DNA of 64,000 bases from Streptomyces sp. Je 1-332 (GTDB lineage Bacteria; Actinomycetota; Actinomycetes; Streptomycetales; Streptomycetaceae): contig NZ_CP160402.1 of NCBI RefSeq assembly GCF_040730185.1, forward strand, positions 4,774,001 to 4,838,000, given 5' to 3'. The notes beneath the pieces were generated by a model. That model saw only the letters and a list, made by a program, of their open reading frames with translations, ran no database searches and was not told the origin of the DNA. The position numbers and the translations under genes are program-made. Shown one piece after another: positions 41,515 through 50,922 of the stretch. How positions within the stretch are numbered: the first letter of the stretch is position 1; every line of letters begins with the position of its first letter.

Positions 41515-42461
41515 GACACCCGGGCCTTCCTGGCCGTACGTTCGTGCTGCCTGGCCCAGAAGATCTTCTGGGCCAGCAGTGTGAGGGTGCCGGCCAGGAC
41601 GATGCCGAGCAGGTTGAGCAGGAGCTGCTCGGTGGAGCGCCAAGTCTGCGTGGCGTCTCCGTACCTGAGCGCCACCGCCGCGTTGGCCGCGGCCGGGACG
41701 GTCGTCACCGAGATCGCGACGCCTACCAGGGCGCCCGACTTGGCCGATGTCAGCGAGAGCGTTCCGGCGGCCCCTGCGAGGACCGCCACGACGAACGAGA
41801 ACCAGTCGGGCGCATAGACGAAGCCGGTGTTGGGCCGCTCCTGCTCCAACTGCTCCTCGGTGAACAGGCCGACGGCGTCCATGAAGAAGCTGAAGCCGAC
41901 CGTCACCGCCATGGCGATGGCGAAGCCCGCCAGGATCGCGATCAGCGAGCGCAGCGCAAGGCGCGGGGCGCGCTGGACCAGGGCCGTGCAGAAGCCCGCC
42001 AGCGGGCCGAACTCCGGGCCCACCGCCATCGCCCCCACGATCAGGATCGCGTTGTCCAGGACCACGCCGCAGGCCGCGATCATCGTGGCCAGCGTGATGA
42101 AGGCCACGTACGTGACGGAGAGCGTCGACTCCTCGTGGGTCGCGTCGCTGAGCTGCTCCCACAGGACCGCGTCCGCGCCCTCGCCCGGGGCGTCGTCCTC
42201 CGCCTTGTCCGCCCGCTCGGAGAGCGACAGGTCGATGTTCTCCAGGGCGATCGAGCCGGTCTTGTCGATGCCGAGCGCGCGCAGGGCGCCGATCAGCGTG
42301 TCGCCCGCCTCACGGGCGACGTCGCACATCACGACGTCGCCCGCGGGGTCGCGGGCCGCGCCCGGCACGACGGCCAGGTGCGTGGCGCCGACCGTCTCCT
42401 CGATCAGGCGCACCACGTCGTCAGTCTTGTCCGCCGGGGTGATCAGGCGCAGATGCAGCAT
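41511..42461 (-). CDS. DUF389 membrane protein
   Basis: A 316-aa protein: a soluble ferredoxin-like N-terminus ([20 protein letters not shown]), then about six membrane helices including [20 protein letters not shown], the DUF389 signature. Function unknown. Its stop and that of glmM share the palindrome CTAG (41511-41514). Confidence 0.88.
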   Translation of the reverse strand: MLHLRLITPADKTDDVVRLIEETVGATHLAVVPGAARDPAGDVVMCDVAREAGDTLIGALRALGIDKTGSIALENIDLSLSERADKAEDDAPGEGADAVLWEQLSDATHEESTLSVTYVAFITLATMIAACGVVLDNAILIVGAMAVGPEFGPLAGFCTALVQRAPRLALRSLIAILAGFAIAMAVTVGFSFFMDAVGLFTEEQLEQERPNTGFVYAPDWFSFVVAVLAGAAGTLSLTSAKSGALVGVAISVTTVPAAANAAVALRYGDATQTWRSTEQLLLNLLGIVLAGTLTLLAQKIFWARQHERTARKARVS

Positions 42462-42492
42462 GCGCGCAGGGTAGCCGGGGGGCCGTGGACGG

Positions 42493-43491
42493 TCACAGCT
42501 TGCGCAGCCTCAGGCGCTGGACCTTGTGGTCGGCGCCCTTGCGGATGACCAGGGCGGCGCGGCCGCGGGTGGGGGCCACGTTCTCCAGGAGGTTGGGCTT
42601 GTTGATGGTGCGCCAGGTCGTGCGGGCGTAGTCCAGGGCCTCCTCCTCCGAGACCTGGGTGTACTTGCGGAAGTACGAGGACGGGTCCTGGAACGCCGTG
42701 GCGCGCAGCTTCTTGAAGCGGTTCAGATACCAGCGCTCGATGTCCTCCGCGCGGGCGTCCACGTACACGCTGAAGTCGAAGTAGTCGGCGAGGCCCACGC
42801 GGGTGCGGCCGTCCTTGCCGGGGAGGGCGGGCTGCAGGACGTTGATGCCCTCGACGATGAGGATGTCGGGGCGGCGGACCGTGAGGCGCTGGTCAGGCAC
42901 GATGTCGTAGATCAGGTGGGAGTAGACGGGCGCCGTCACCTCGTCCTTGCCCGCCTTGATGTCCGCGACGAAACGGGTGAGGGCGCGGCGGTCGTACGAC
43001 TCCGGGAACCCCTTTCTGGACATCAGGCCGCGGGCCTCCAGCTCCCTGGTGGGCAGCAGGAAGCCGTCGGTCGTCACGCGCTCCACACGCGGGTGCTCGG
43101 GCCAGCGGGAGAGCAGCGCCTGGAGGAGGCGGGCCACGGTCGACTTGCCGACGGCCACCGAGCCGGCGACTCCTATGACGAAGGGCGTGCCCGACTGGGA
43201 GCCCTTCTCGCCGAGGAAGGTGTTGAGGGCGCCGCGCAGACCGTCCGTGGCGCCCACGTAGAGGTTGAGCAGCCGGGAGAGCGGCAGATAGATGTCCCGC
43301 ACTTCGTCCAGGTCGATGACGTCACCCAGGCCGCGCAGCTGTTCCAGCTCCTCGGCGGTCAGAGGGAGCGGCGTCTTGTCGCGCAGGGCGCTCCACTCGG
43401 TGCGGGTGAGGTCGACGTACGGAGTCGCCTCCGGCCTGTGCCGGTGGGCGCTCCGCGCGGTCGTCGGGGGTACGGAGACCGAAGAGATCAC
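42493..43491 (-). CDS. coaA: Pantothenate kinase, type I
   Basis: First step of coenzyme A synthesis. 332 aa, starting at GTG 43491. The P-loop [10 protein letters not shown] is at 109-118; [25 protein letters not shown] and [10 protein letters not shown] are family marks. It is divergent from acpS, whose product uses CoA as donor. Confidence 0.97.
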   Translation of the reverse strand: MISSVSVPPTTARSAHRHRPEATPYVDLTRTEWSALRDKTPLPLTAEELEQLRGLGDVIDLDEVRDIYLPLSRLLNLYVGATDGLRGALNTFLGEKGSQSGTPFVIGVAGSVAVGKSTVARLLQALLSRWPEHPRVERVTTDGFLLPTRELEARGLMSRKGFPESYDRRALTRFVADIKAGKDEVTAPVYSHLIYDIVPDQRLTVRRPDILIVEGINVLQPALPGKDGRTRVGLADYFDFSVYVDARAEDIERWYLNRFKKLRATAFQDPSSYFRKYTQVSEEEALDYARTTWRTINKPNLLENVAPTRGRAALVIRKGADHKVQRLRLRKL

Positions 43492-43590
43492 AGTCCATTG
43501 TTACGGCTGTTTGAACGGGCCGGGGGGTGGGGTGCGTCACCCCTGCGGGGCTTGGACGGTTACCGTGCTCCGCCTCGTAGGCTGCTGCTC

Positions 43591-43959
43591 GTGATTATTG
43601 GGGTCGGAATCGACGTGGCCGAGATCGATCGGTTCGAGGCGGCGATGGAACGTACGTCCGGGATGGCCGGCCGGCTCTTCGTGGAGCGGGAGCTGCTGCT
43701 CCCGAGCGGGGAGCGGCGCGGGATCGCCTCACTGGCGGCACGGTTCGCGGCCAAGGAGGCGCTGGCGAAGGCGCTGGGTGCGCCGGCGGGGCTGCGGTGG
43801 ACGGACGCGGAGGTCTACGTCGAGGGGAGCGGGCAGCCACGACTCCGGGTGAAGGGGACGGTGGCGGCGCGGGCGGCGGAGCTGGGGGTGCGGTCGTGGC
43901 ATGTCTCGCTGAGTCATGACGCGGGGGTGGCTTCGGCTGTGGTGATCGCTGAGGGGTAG
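43591..43959 (+). CDS. acpS: Holo-acyl-carrier-protein synthase
   Basis: Transfers phosphopantetheine from CoA to ACP. 122 aa. [15 protein letters not shown] holds the Mg-binding Asp and [15 protein letters not shown] holds the Glu/Lys. Start at GTG 43591. An open frame runs far upstream of this start across coaA, but it is an antisense artefact. Confidence 0.96.
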   Translation: MIIGVGIDVAEIDRFEAAMERTSGMAGRLFVERELLLPSGERRGIASLAARFAAKEALAKALGAPAGLRWTDAEVYVEGSGQPRLRVKGTVAARAAELGVRSWHVSLSHDAGVASAVVIAEG

Positions 43960-44002
43960 GTGGGGTGGGCGGTGTGCGCGGCGCGGGGTGACACTCGGGG
44001 GT

Positions 44003-45457
44003 ATGCGTATTGCGTATCCGGTGGAGACGGTCAGGGCCGCTGAGCGGGAGTTGATGGCGCGGGTGCCGGAAGGCGCCCTGATGCAGCGGGCGGCGGCCGG
44101 GCTCGCCGTGGTCTGCGCCGAGGTGCTGGGCAAGGTGTACGGCTCCCGGGTCGTGCTGCTCGTGGGCAGCGGGGACAACGGCGGCGACGCGCTGTACGCC
44201 GGGGCGCGGCTCGCCCGGCGTGGGGCCGGTGTGTCGGCGGTGCTGCTTTCGCCCGAACGGGTGCACGGGGGTGGGCTTGCCGCCTTTCGTGCGGCTGGGG
44301 GGCGGGTCGCTGCGCGCGAGGGCGTGGACGGGGTTGCTCGGGGGCTTCTCCGCAGGGCCGATCTTGTCGTGGACGGGATCGTGGGCATCGGGGGGAAGGG
44401 TGGGCTGCGGGGCCCGGCCCCGGAACTGGTGGGCGCAGTCCGGGATTTGGGTACCCCCGTGGTCGCCGTGGACCTGCCGAGTGGTGTCGACGCGGACAGC
44501 GGGGTCGTGGACGGCCAGGCGGTGCGGGCCGATGTGACGGTGACGTTCGGGGCGTACAAGCCGGGGCTGTTGATCGATCCGGGGCGGGAGTACGCGGGTG
44601 TGGTGCGGCTCGTCGACATCGGGTTGGAGATGGGTGAGGCCGGGGGTGGTGGAGAGGTCGAGGCCCTTCAGTACGCCGACGTGGCCTCGCTGCTTCCGAT
44701 GCCGACCGGGGAGAGCGACAAGTACCGGAGGGGCGTGGTGGGGATCGTCGCCGGGTCGGCCCGGTACCCCGGAGCGGCCGTGCTCTGCGTCGCCGGGGCG
44801 CTGCGGGGTGGCGCGGGGGCCGTGCGGTACGTGGGGCACGCGGCGGATGCCGTCATCGCGCGTTTTCCGGAGACCCTCGTGTCCGCGGGGCCGCCGTCGA
44901 AGGCGGGGCGGGTGCAGGCGTGGGTGGTCGGTCCCGGCCTCGGGGACGACGCCGAGCGGCTCGCGGAGGTGGTCGACGCCGATGTGCCCGTGCTGATCGA
45001 CGCGGACGGGCTGCGCCTTGCCGACGCCTCGGCCGTGCGGGGGCGGTCCGCGCCTACGTTGCTCACGCCGCACGCGGGGGAGGCGGCGGCGCTGCTGGGG
45101 GTCGCGCGGGAGGAGGTGGAGCGGGGGCGTCTGGCCGCTGTGCGGGAGCTGGCTGGGCGGTACGGGGCGACGGTACTGCTCAAGGGGTCGACGACCCTGG
45201 TCGCCGGCCGCGATGGCGGTGCGGTCCGGGTCAACCCCACGGGCACGCCCTGGCTGGCCACCGCGGGCAGTGGGGACGTCCTCTCGGGGCTTGCGGGGGC
45301 GTTGCTCGCGGCGGGTCTCGATGCGGGGGACGCGGGGGCGGTGGGCGCGTATCTGCACGGCCTCGCGGGGCGGCGTGCGGCGGATGGGGCGCCGGTGGGG
45401 GCGCATGACGTGGCGGAGGCTGTTGCTGGGGCTTGGCGGGATGTGCGGGGGGACTAG
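44003..45457 (+). CDS. nnr: Bifunctional NAD(P)H-hydrate repair enzyme
   Basis: A fused NAD(P)HX epimerase (NnrE, N-terminal ~215 aa) and ADP-dependent dehydratase (NnrD, C-terminal), 484 aa. The epimerase marks are GSGDNGGDALYAGARLA and DLPSGVDADSG. The kinase-like dehydratase has NPTGTPWLATAGSGDVLSG with its catalytic Asp. ATG 44003 was chosen; a GTG at 43988 is also possible. It lies just after acpS. Confidence 0.95.
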   Translation: MRIAYPVETVRAAERELMARVPEGALMQRAAAGLAVVCAEVLGKVYGSRVVLLVGSGDNGGDALYAGARLARRGAGVSAVLLSPERVHGGGLAAFRAAGGRVAAREGVDGVARGLLRRADLVVDGIVGIGGKGGLRGPAPELVGAVRDLGTPVVAVDLPSGVDADSGVVDGQAVRADVTVTFGAYKPGLLIDPGREYAGVVRLVDIGLEMGEAGGGGEVEALQYADVASLLPMPTGESDKYRRGVVGIVAGSARYPGAAVLCVAGALRGGAGAVRYVGHAADAVIARFPETLVSAGPPSKAGRVQAWVVGPGLGDDAERLAEVVDADVPVLIDADGLRLADASAVRGRSAPTLLTPHAGEAAALLGVAREEVERGRLAAVRELAGRYGATVLLKGSTTLVAGRDGGAVRVNPTGTPWLATAGSGDVLSGLAGALLAAGLDAGDAGAVGAYLHGLAGRRAADGAPVGAHDVAEAVAGAWRDVRGD

Positions 45458-45855
45458 CGTTCGGCTTGGCGGGTGCGGGTGCGGGTGCGGGTCGGGTGCG
45501 TGGGTGGGTGCGGGGCCGCGCCGGTATGTCCGTCCTCGCTATCGTCCGGTGGCCGTGGGGTTGCTTCGGCTCCCGGGGTCTTCGGGAGCCGTGCTCCGGG
45601 CAGACATACCGGCACGTCCCCTCGCGTCTGCTGCCGACTGCGGGCGCGTGGGCCCCACCCAGCCCCCTATGCCACCCCCCCCACCCCGTCACCGCGGGGT
45701 AATCGGGTGGGTGGGCGGGAAAGCCTGTTCGGGGTGGAGGTGGCTGCGGGGTGCGGGGCGTAGCCCGGCGGTGCAGCTGGGCGGCGTAGCCCCGGCGGGC
45801 AGCCCCGCGGCTGGGACGTTGGTGGAGGTGGGGCTCTGAGACACTGGTCGGCGTT
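45458..45855. other. Non-coding spacer with simple repeat and nested inverted repeats
   Basis: 398 bp with no supported gene. It holds a short GGTGCG-type tandem repeat (about 45469-45500). An 11-bp inverted repeat, GCCGGTATGTC (45520-45530) and GACATACCGGC (45603-45613), encloses a second hairpin GGCTCCCG / CGGGAGCC (45568-45590). Further G/C-rich hairpins follow toward alr. Several overlapping open frames exist but none has family features or a ribosome binding site. Confidence 0.5.
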
Positions 45856-47016
45856 ATGACTGAGACCGCACCTTTGCGTGCCCGCGCCGAGATCGACCTG
45901 GCCGCCCTCCGGGCCAACGTGCGGACTCTGCGCGCCCACGCCCCCGGAGCCGCCTTCATGGCCGTCGTGAAGGCGGACGCGTACGGCCACGGGATGGTGC
46001 CCTGCGCCCGCGCCGCCGTCGAGGCGGGAGCCACCTGGGTGGGCACCGCGACCCCCGAAGAGGCCCTCGCGCTGCGCGCCGCCGGGATCGAGGGGCGCAT
46101 CATGTGCTGGCTGTGGACCCCGGGCGGGCCCTGGCGCGAGGGCGTCGAGGCCGACCTCGACATGTCGGTCAGCGGACTCTGGGCGTTGCGTGAAGTGTCC
46201 GCCGCCGCCCGCGCCGTGGGGCGTACCGCACGGGTTCAGTTGAAGGCCGACACCGGGCTCGGGCGGGGCGGCTGCATGCCCGCCGACTGGCCCGAACTCG
46301 TCTCGCAGGCGCTGCAGGCCGAGGCCGAGGGCCTGGTGCGCGTCACGGGCCTCTGGTCGCACTTCGCGTGCGCCGACGAGCCGGGCCATCCGTCCATCGT
46401 CGCCCAACTCGCCCTGTTCCGCGAGATGGTCGCGGAAGCCGAGGGCCGCGGTATCCGGCCCGAGGTGCGGCACATCGCCAACTCGCCCGGCACACTGACG
46501 CTTCCGGAGACCCACTTCGACCTCGTACGTCCGGGGATCGCGATGTACGGAATCTCGCCGAGCCCCGAGGTCGGCACCTCGGAGGAGTTCGGGCTGCGGC
46601 CCGTCATGCGGCTCAGCGCCTCACTCGCCCTCGTGAAGCACGCCCCGGGGGGTCACGGCGTGAGTTACGGGCATCACTACGTCACTCCCGGCGAAACGAC
46701 TCTTGGACTCGTCCCGGTCGGGTACGGGGACGGAGTCCCGCGTCACGCGTCCGGCACGGGACCCGTGCTCGTCGGCGGGAAGTTGCGCACGGTCGCGGGG
46801 CGCATCGCCATGGACCAGTTCGTGGTCGACCTCGGCGGTGACGAGCCGGCGGTGGGCTCGGAGGCCGTCCTGTTCGGTCCCGGCGACCGGGGCGAGCCGA
46901 CCGCCGAGGACTGGGCACAGGCGGCGGGCACGATCGCGTACGAGATCGTCACCCGCATCGGAACGCGCGTCCCGCGCGTCCATGTGAACGAGCGGCGAGA
47001 AGCGGACGGCGTCTGA
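45856..47016 (+). CDS. alr: Alanine racemase
   Basis: PLP enzyme making D-Ala for peptidoglycan, 386 aa. The PLP Lys is K39 in VVKADAYGHG. GVSYGHHY holds the catalytic Tyr region, and RIAMDQFVVDL is typical. It lies 13 bp before the hydrolase gene. Confidence 0.97.
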   Translation: MTETAPLRARAEIDLAALRANVRTLRAHAPGAAFMAVVKADAYGHGMVPCARAAVEAGATWVGTATPEEALALRAAGIEGRIMCWLWTPGGPWREGVEADLDMSVSGLWALREVSAAARAVGRTARVQLKADTGLGRGGCMPADWPELVSQALQAEAEGLVRVTGLWSHFACADEPGHPSIVAQLALFREMVAEAEGRGIRPEVRHIANSPGTLTLPETHFDLVRPGIAMYGISPSPEVGTSEEFGLRPVMRLSASLALVKHAPGGHGVSYGHHYVTPGETTLGLVPVGYGDGVPRHASGTGPVLVGGKLRTVAGRIAMDQFVVDLGGDEPAVGSEAVLFGPGDRGEPTAEDWAQAAGTIAYEIVTRIGTRVPRVHVNERREADGV

Positions 47017-47029
47017 GGAGGAGCGGCAC

Positions 47030-48253
47030 GTGAGCGAGACCAGCACGGGGGCGGCCGCGGACGCGGTGGTGACGGAAGTCGCGACGGCGGTCGGCAACTG
47101 GCGGAGGGCCGGCTTCGCCGGTGCCGCGATAGGCGTCGTCGCCGCGGGCGCCGCGGCCGGTGTCGCCATCGAACGGCTGACCGTGGGCCGCGGGATGCGC
47201 AAGAAGGCGCGGCTCGCACTCGACGCGTCGGGGCCGTACGGCTCGCTGCGCGGCATGCCCGGCGTGGCGTACGCCGATGACGGCACCGAACTCTCGTACG
47301 AGGTCGACGAGATCGACACGGACGAGGAGGACAGTGCGCGCGCCCCGCGCCGCCGCAGGCTCTTCGGACGCAAGACCCCGGCTCCGGTCACCGTCGTCTT
47401 CAGCCATGGCTACTGCCTGAGCCAGGACTCCTGGCACTTCCAGCGGGCGGCGCTGCGCGGTGTCGTGCGCTGTGTGTACTGGGACCAGCGCAGCCACGGC
47501 CGTTCGGGGCGCGGTGCGGCGCAGGTGACGGAGCAGGCGCCGGTCTCCATCGACCAGTTGGGGCGGGACCTGAAGGCCGTCATCGACGCGGCGGCTCCCG
47601 AGGGGCCGCTGGTCCTCGTCGGGCACTCCATGGGCGGCATGACGACGATGGCCCTCGCCGATCACTACCCGGAGCTGATCCGCGAGCGGGTCGTCGGCGT
47701 CGCCCTCGTCGGTACGTCGTCCGGGCGGCTCGGGCAGGTCAACTTCGGGCTTCCCGTCGCCGGGATGAACGCCGTGCGGCGCGTGCTGCCGGGGGTTCTC
47801 AAAGCCCTCGGGTCGCAGGCCGAGCTCGTGGAGAAGGGGCGGCGTGCCACCGCGGATCTCTTCGCCGGGATCATCAAGCGCTACTCGTTCTCGTCGAGGG
47901 ACGTGGACCCGGCGATCTCGCGGTTCGCCGAGCGGATGATCGAGTCGACGCCGATCGACGTGGTCGCGGAGTTCTATCCGGCGTTCGCCGAGCACGACAA
48001 GACGGAGGCGCTCAACCACTTCGCCGGGCTTCCGGTGCTCGTCCTCGCGGGGGACAAGGACCTGGTGACGCCCAGCGAGCACAGCGAGGCCATCGCCGAT
48101 CTGCTCCCGGACGCCGAACTCGTGCTCGTACCCGACGCCGGGCACCTGGTCATGCTGGAACACCCCGAGGTCGTCACGGACCGCCTCGCGGACCTTCTCG
48201 CCCGTACGGGAGCTCTGCCGACGGCGGCCGACGCACGGACCTCCAGCGGCTAA
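47030..48253 (+). CDS. Alpha/beta hydrolase, membrane-anchored
   Basis: A 407-aa protein with an N-terminal helix (FAGAAIGVVAAGAAAGVAI), then a hydrolase fold: HGYCLSQDSW oxyanion region, nucleophile Ser in VGHSMGGMTT, late Asp and His (LAGDKDLVT, DAGHLVMLE). Substrate unknown. It starts at GTG with GAGGAG and is probably cotranscribed with alr and tsaE. Confidence 0.88.
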   Translation: MSETSTGAAADAVVTEVATAVGNWRRAGFAGAAIGVVAAGAAAGVAIERLTVGRGMRKKARLALDASGPYGSLRGMPGVAYADDGTELSYEVDEIDTDEEDSARAPRRRRLFGRKTPAPVTVVFSHGYCLSQDSWHFQRAALRGVVRCVYWDQRSHGRSGRGAAQVTEQAPVSIDQLGRDLKAVIDAAAPEGPLVLVGHSMGGMTTMALADHYPELIRERVVGVALVGTSSGRLGQVNFGLPVAGMNAVRRVLPGVLKALGSQAELVEKGRRATADLFAGIIKRYSFSSRDVDPAISRFAERMIESTPIDVVAEFYPAFAEHDKTEALNHFAGLPVLVLAGDKDLVTPSEHSEAIADLLPDAELVLVPDAGHLVMLEHPEVVTDRLADLLARTGALPTAADARTSSG

Positions 48254-48264
48254 CGTGGGTGGGC

Positions 48265-48795
48265 ATGGAAGCACCGCACAACCCGGCCCCCGTGAACGAC
48301 CCGGCCCCCGTGAACACCCTCGGCATCACCGTCACCTCCCCCGAGCAGATGGGCGACCTGGGCCGCCGCCTGGCCAAGCTGCTCCGCCCCGGTGACCTCG
48401 TGATGCTCACCGGCGAACTCGGCGCCGGCAAGACGACGCTGACCCGTGGCCTCGGTGAGGGCCTCGGCGTGCGCGGCGCCGTCACGTCACCGACCTTCGT
48501 CATCGCCCGCGTCCATCCGTCACTCTCCGACGGCCCGCCCCTGGTGCACGTGGACGCGTACCGCCTGGGCGGCGGGCTCGACGAGATGGAGGACCTCGAC
48601 CTGGACGTCTCGCTGCCGGAATCGGTGATCGTCGTGGAGTGGGGCGACGGCAAGGTCGAGGAGCTCTCCGACGACCGCCTGCGGGTCGTGATCGACCGCG
48701 CCGTCGGCGACACCACCGACGAAGTGCGTGAAGTGACGCTGACCGGGGTCGGGACGCGGTGGGCGCAGGCCGACCTCACGCTGCTCTCGGCCTGA
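48265..48795 (+). CDS. tsaE: tRNA t6A synthesis ATPase TsaE
   Basis: P-loop component of the t6A37 complex, 176 aa. GELGAGKTTLTRGLGEGLG is the Walker A; TSPTFVI and VHVDAYRL and VVEWGD are family marks. ATG 48265 was preferred over a GTG at 48259. The first 15 residues include a duplicated NDPAPVN-like unit from a short DNA direct repeat near 48283-48315. Confidence 0.94.
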   Translation: MEAPHNPAPVNDPAPVNTLGITVTSPEQMGDLGRRLAKLLRPGDLVMLTGELGAGKTTLTRGLGEGLGVRGAVTSPTFVIARVHPSLSDGPPLVHVDAYRLGGGLDEMEDLDLDVSLPESVIVVEWGDGKVEELSDDRLRVVIDRAVGDTTDEVREVTLTGVGTRWAQADLTLLSA

Positions 48796-48904
48796 TCCTC
48801 GTCTCCTCGCCCTGACTTTCCGAGTCTTTCAGCCCTGACTTTCCGACAGGGCGTCGGGAAGATGTTGCGCGGCGTGCGTCGCGCGTGGTGACATGGATGC
48901 CGGT

Positions 48905-48923
48905 ACTGGTTAGGTCTACCTAA
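48905..48923. promoter_or_regulatory. Candidate iron box / palindromic operator
   Basis: Arms TGGTTAGGT and ACCTAACCA (48907-48926) flank CT. The 19-mer at 48905-48923 matches 13 of 19 positions of the DmdR/IdeR iron-box consensus. It lies 32 bp before the 58-aa ORF start. Regulator identity is inferred. Confidence 0.4.
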
Positions 48924-48954
48924 CCACGTCTGCCCCGGAGCCCAGGAGGCATCC

Positions 48955-49131
48955 ATGTCGGCTTCAGAACGTGACGCACAGCCCCGGCCGCACGGGCTGC
49001 CGAGGCCATCGGGGATCTCCATGAGCGACCTGCTGGCGTCCTGCGCCGCCGCGACCGCGGTCTCCACACCGCCGCGTGATCCGGCGCCCCGGGGCGAAGC
49101 GCCTACGGAACGACGACGACCTTCTTGCTGA
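48955..49131 (+). CDS. 58-aa small protein, unknown
   Basis: A short ORF with an excellent ribosome binding site (AGGAGG at 48942-48947). It encodes a Pro/Arg-rich start, then SGISMSDLLASCAAATAVST and a basic C-terminus with two Cys. It overlaps the 3' end of the opposing gene by 29 bp. The strong ribosome site and the operator-like palindrome upstream argue that it is real; function unknown. Confidence 0.55.
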   Translation: MSASERDAQPRPHGLPRPSGISMSDLLASCAAATAVSTPPRDPAPRGEAPTERRRPSC

Positions 49132-49663
49132 TCGTCGCGAACTCCCACATAGCGTTGCCGTCCTTGCGGGACTCGCGGATGCCGCCGGTCTTCTTCGACG
49201 GGTCGGGCTTCGGCGTCGAGCCGTCCACGGCCGCGCTGAAGCCGATCGCGATCCCGTCCACGCTCGCGAAACGCACGACGTGCTCGATCGCCACACCGTC
49301 CGTTCCGGTGACGGTGCCCGAGCGCGAGGTGACGGCGTACGTGCCGGGGACCGGGTCCACCGTGCTCGGCGTGACCTTGAAGGTGTGCTGCGCCTTGCCG
49401 GAGCCTCCGACCAGCCACACGCGGTCCTCGCCCACCGAGTAGACGACCCGCTCGCCCGCGCCGGACTGGGCAGGGACCACCGTGGGGTCGGCCTTTTCCT
49501 TGGGGGAGCGCGGGGCCGAGCTGGAAGGGGACGAGTCCGGCTTCTTGCCCAGGGTGTCCGGCGCGCTGGCCGAGGCCTGGTAAGCGAGGAAGCCGACTCC
49601 GGCGAGTGCGGCGGCCGTGAGGCCGGCCACGAATCCCGAGCTGCTCCTGGACACCTGCGCCAC
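49103..49663 (-). CDS. Secreted YkuD-like protein lacking catalytic Cys
   Basis: A 186-aa protein from GTG 49663. The N-terminal helix (GFVAGLTAAALAGVGFLAY) is a signal/anchor, followed by a Ser/Pro linker. The rest resembles an L,D-transpeptidase beta fold (PGTYAVTSRSGTVTG, VEHV-like strands, then GGIRESRKDGNAMWEF). The S-H-G-C motif needed for catalysis is absent, with G-G-I-R-E-S in the corresponding place. It is probably a non-catalytic wall protein; the fold call is tentative. Confidence 0.6.
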   Translation of the reverse strand: MAQVSRSSSGFVAGLTAAALAGVGFLAYQASASAPDTLGKKPDSSPSSSAPRSPKEKADPTVVPAQSGAGERVVYSVGEDRVWLVGGSGKAQHTFKVTPSTVDPVPGTYAVTSRSGTVTGTDGVAIEHVVRFASVDGIAIGFSAAVDGSTPKPDPSKKTGGIRESRKDGNAMWEFATISKKVVVVP

Positions 49664-49762
49664 CCTCTTCGTACTCCGTACGGCTACGGGGTGACGTTAG
49701 CAGCAGGTGTGCGGCATCTTCGGTCGGCCGTGCGTCGGGCGTCGGAGCCGTAGGCTATTCGC

Positions 49763-50419
49763 GTGCTCTTGCTCGCTCTGGATACCGCCACCCCCGCCGT
49801 CACCGTCGCGCTGCACGACGGCTCGTCCGTTGTCGCAGCCTCCAGCCAGGTGGACGCCCGCCGCCACGGCGAGCTGCTGCTTCCCGCCGTCGACCGGGTG
49901 CTCGCCGACGCCGGGCTCAGACTCGACGCCGTGACCGCCGTCGTCGTAGGCGTCGGCCCCGGCCCGTACACCGGCCTGCGTGTCGGCCTGATGACCGCCG
50001 ACACCTTCGGCCTCGCGCTCGGCGTGCCGGTGCACGGCGTGTGCACGCTCGACGGCCTCGCGTACGAGGCGGGCATCGAGGGCGGCCCCTTCGTCGTCGC
50101 CACGGACGCGCGCCGCAAGGAGGTCTACTGGGCGCGGTACGCGGACCCGCGCACCCGCCTCACCGGCCCCGCCGTCGACCGCCCCGCGGACATCGCGGAC
50201 GAGGTGGCGGGTCTGCCCGCCGTCGGCGCCGGCGCGCTGCTCTACCCCGAGACCTTCCCGGACGCCCGCGCCCCCGAGAACGTCTCGGCGGCCTCGCTCG
50301 CATCCCTCGCCGCGGAGAAGCTCGCCGCGGGCGAGGAACTGCCGGCCCCCAGGCCGCTGTACCTGCGCCGCCCTGACGCGCAGGTCCCCAAGAACTACAA
50401 GGTGGTCACCCCCAAGTGA
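49763..50419 (+). CDS. tsaB: tRNA t6A synthesis protein TsaB
   Basis: ASKHA-fold partner of TsaD, 218 aa. LLALDTATPAVTVAL and VGVGPGPYTGLRVGL are diagnostic. It starts at GTG 49763. The stop overlaps the rimI start (GTGA), so the genes are coupled. Confidence 0.95.
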   Translation: MLLLALDTATPAVTVALHDGSSVVAASSQVDARRHGELLLPAVDRVLADAGLRLDAVTAVVVGVGPGPYTGLRVGLMTADTFGLALGVPVHGVCTLDGLAYEAGIEGGPFVVATDARRKEVYWARYADPRTRLTGPAVDRPADIADEVAGLPAVGAGALLYPETFPDARAPENVSAASLASLAAEKLAAGEELPAPRPLYLRRPDAQVPKNYKVVTPK

Positions 50420-50922
50420 CATCCGTGACGACAGTCGTCCTGCGCGAGATGCGCTGGTGGGACATCGAGCCCGTCTTCGTCCTGGAGAAGGAACTCTTCC
50501 CGGACGACGCCTGGTCGCGCGGCATGTTCTGGTCCGAGCTCTCCCACGCGCGCGGGCCGCTGGCCACCCGCCGCTATGTGGTGGCCATGGACGACGGGCG
50601 TCTCGTCGGTTACGCGGGGCTGGCGTCCGGCGGCGACCAGGCCGACGTACAGACCATCGCGGTGGCCCCGAGCCACTGGGGCACGGGGCTCGGCTCCCGG
50701 CTCCTGACCGATCTGCTGAACGCGGCGACCGCCTTCGAGTGCGCCGAGGTGATGCTCGAGGTGCGGGTCGACAACACGCGGGCGCAGAAGCTGTACGAGC
50801 GCTTCGGCTTCGAGCCCATCGGCTTCAGGCGCGGCTACTACCAGCCGGGCAATGTGGACGCCCTCGTCATGCGTCTGACCGATCCATCAACTTCCGTACA
50901 AGGAACCGACATCCATGGCTGA
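50416..50922 (+). CDS. rimI: Ribosomal protein alanine N-acetyltransferase
   Basis: GNAT enzyme, 168 aa. [20 protein letters not shown] is typical; the acetyl-CoA motif A is [15 protein letters not shown] and motif B is [17 protein letters not shown]. It overlaps tsaB by 4 bp and tsaD by 8 bp. Confidence 0.95.
   Translation: MTSVTTVVLREMRWWDIEPVFVLEKELFPDDAWSRGMFWSELSHARGPLATRRYVVAMDDGRLVGYAGLASGGDQADVQTIAVAPSHWGTGLGSRLLTDLLNAATAFECAEVMLEVRVDNTRAQKLYERFGFEPIGFRRGYYQPGNVDALVMRLTDPSTSVQGTDIHG

Noticed and set aside
38755..42162. An 1135-codon minus-strand frame across rplM, rpsI, glmM and the DUF389 gene
   Set aside because: Crosses several certain genes, two spacers and a terminator; composition is that of a high-GC shadow.
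42526..43590. Upstream extension of acpS across coaA
   Set aside because: AcpS family length and the MIIGVGID start place the gene at 43591; the rest is antisense to coaA.
43595..45406. A 603-codon minus-strand frame opposite acpS and nnr
   Set aside because: Pro/Arg/His-rich shadow with no domain.
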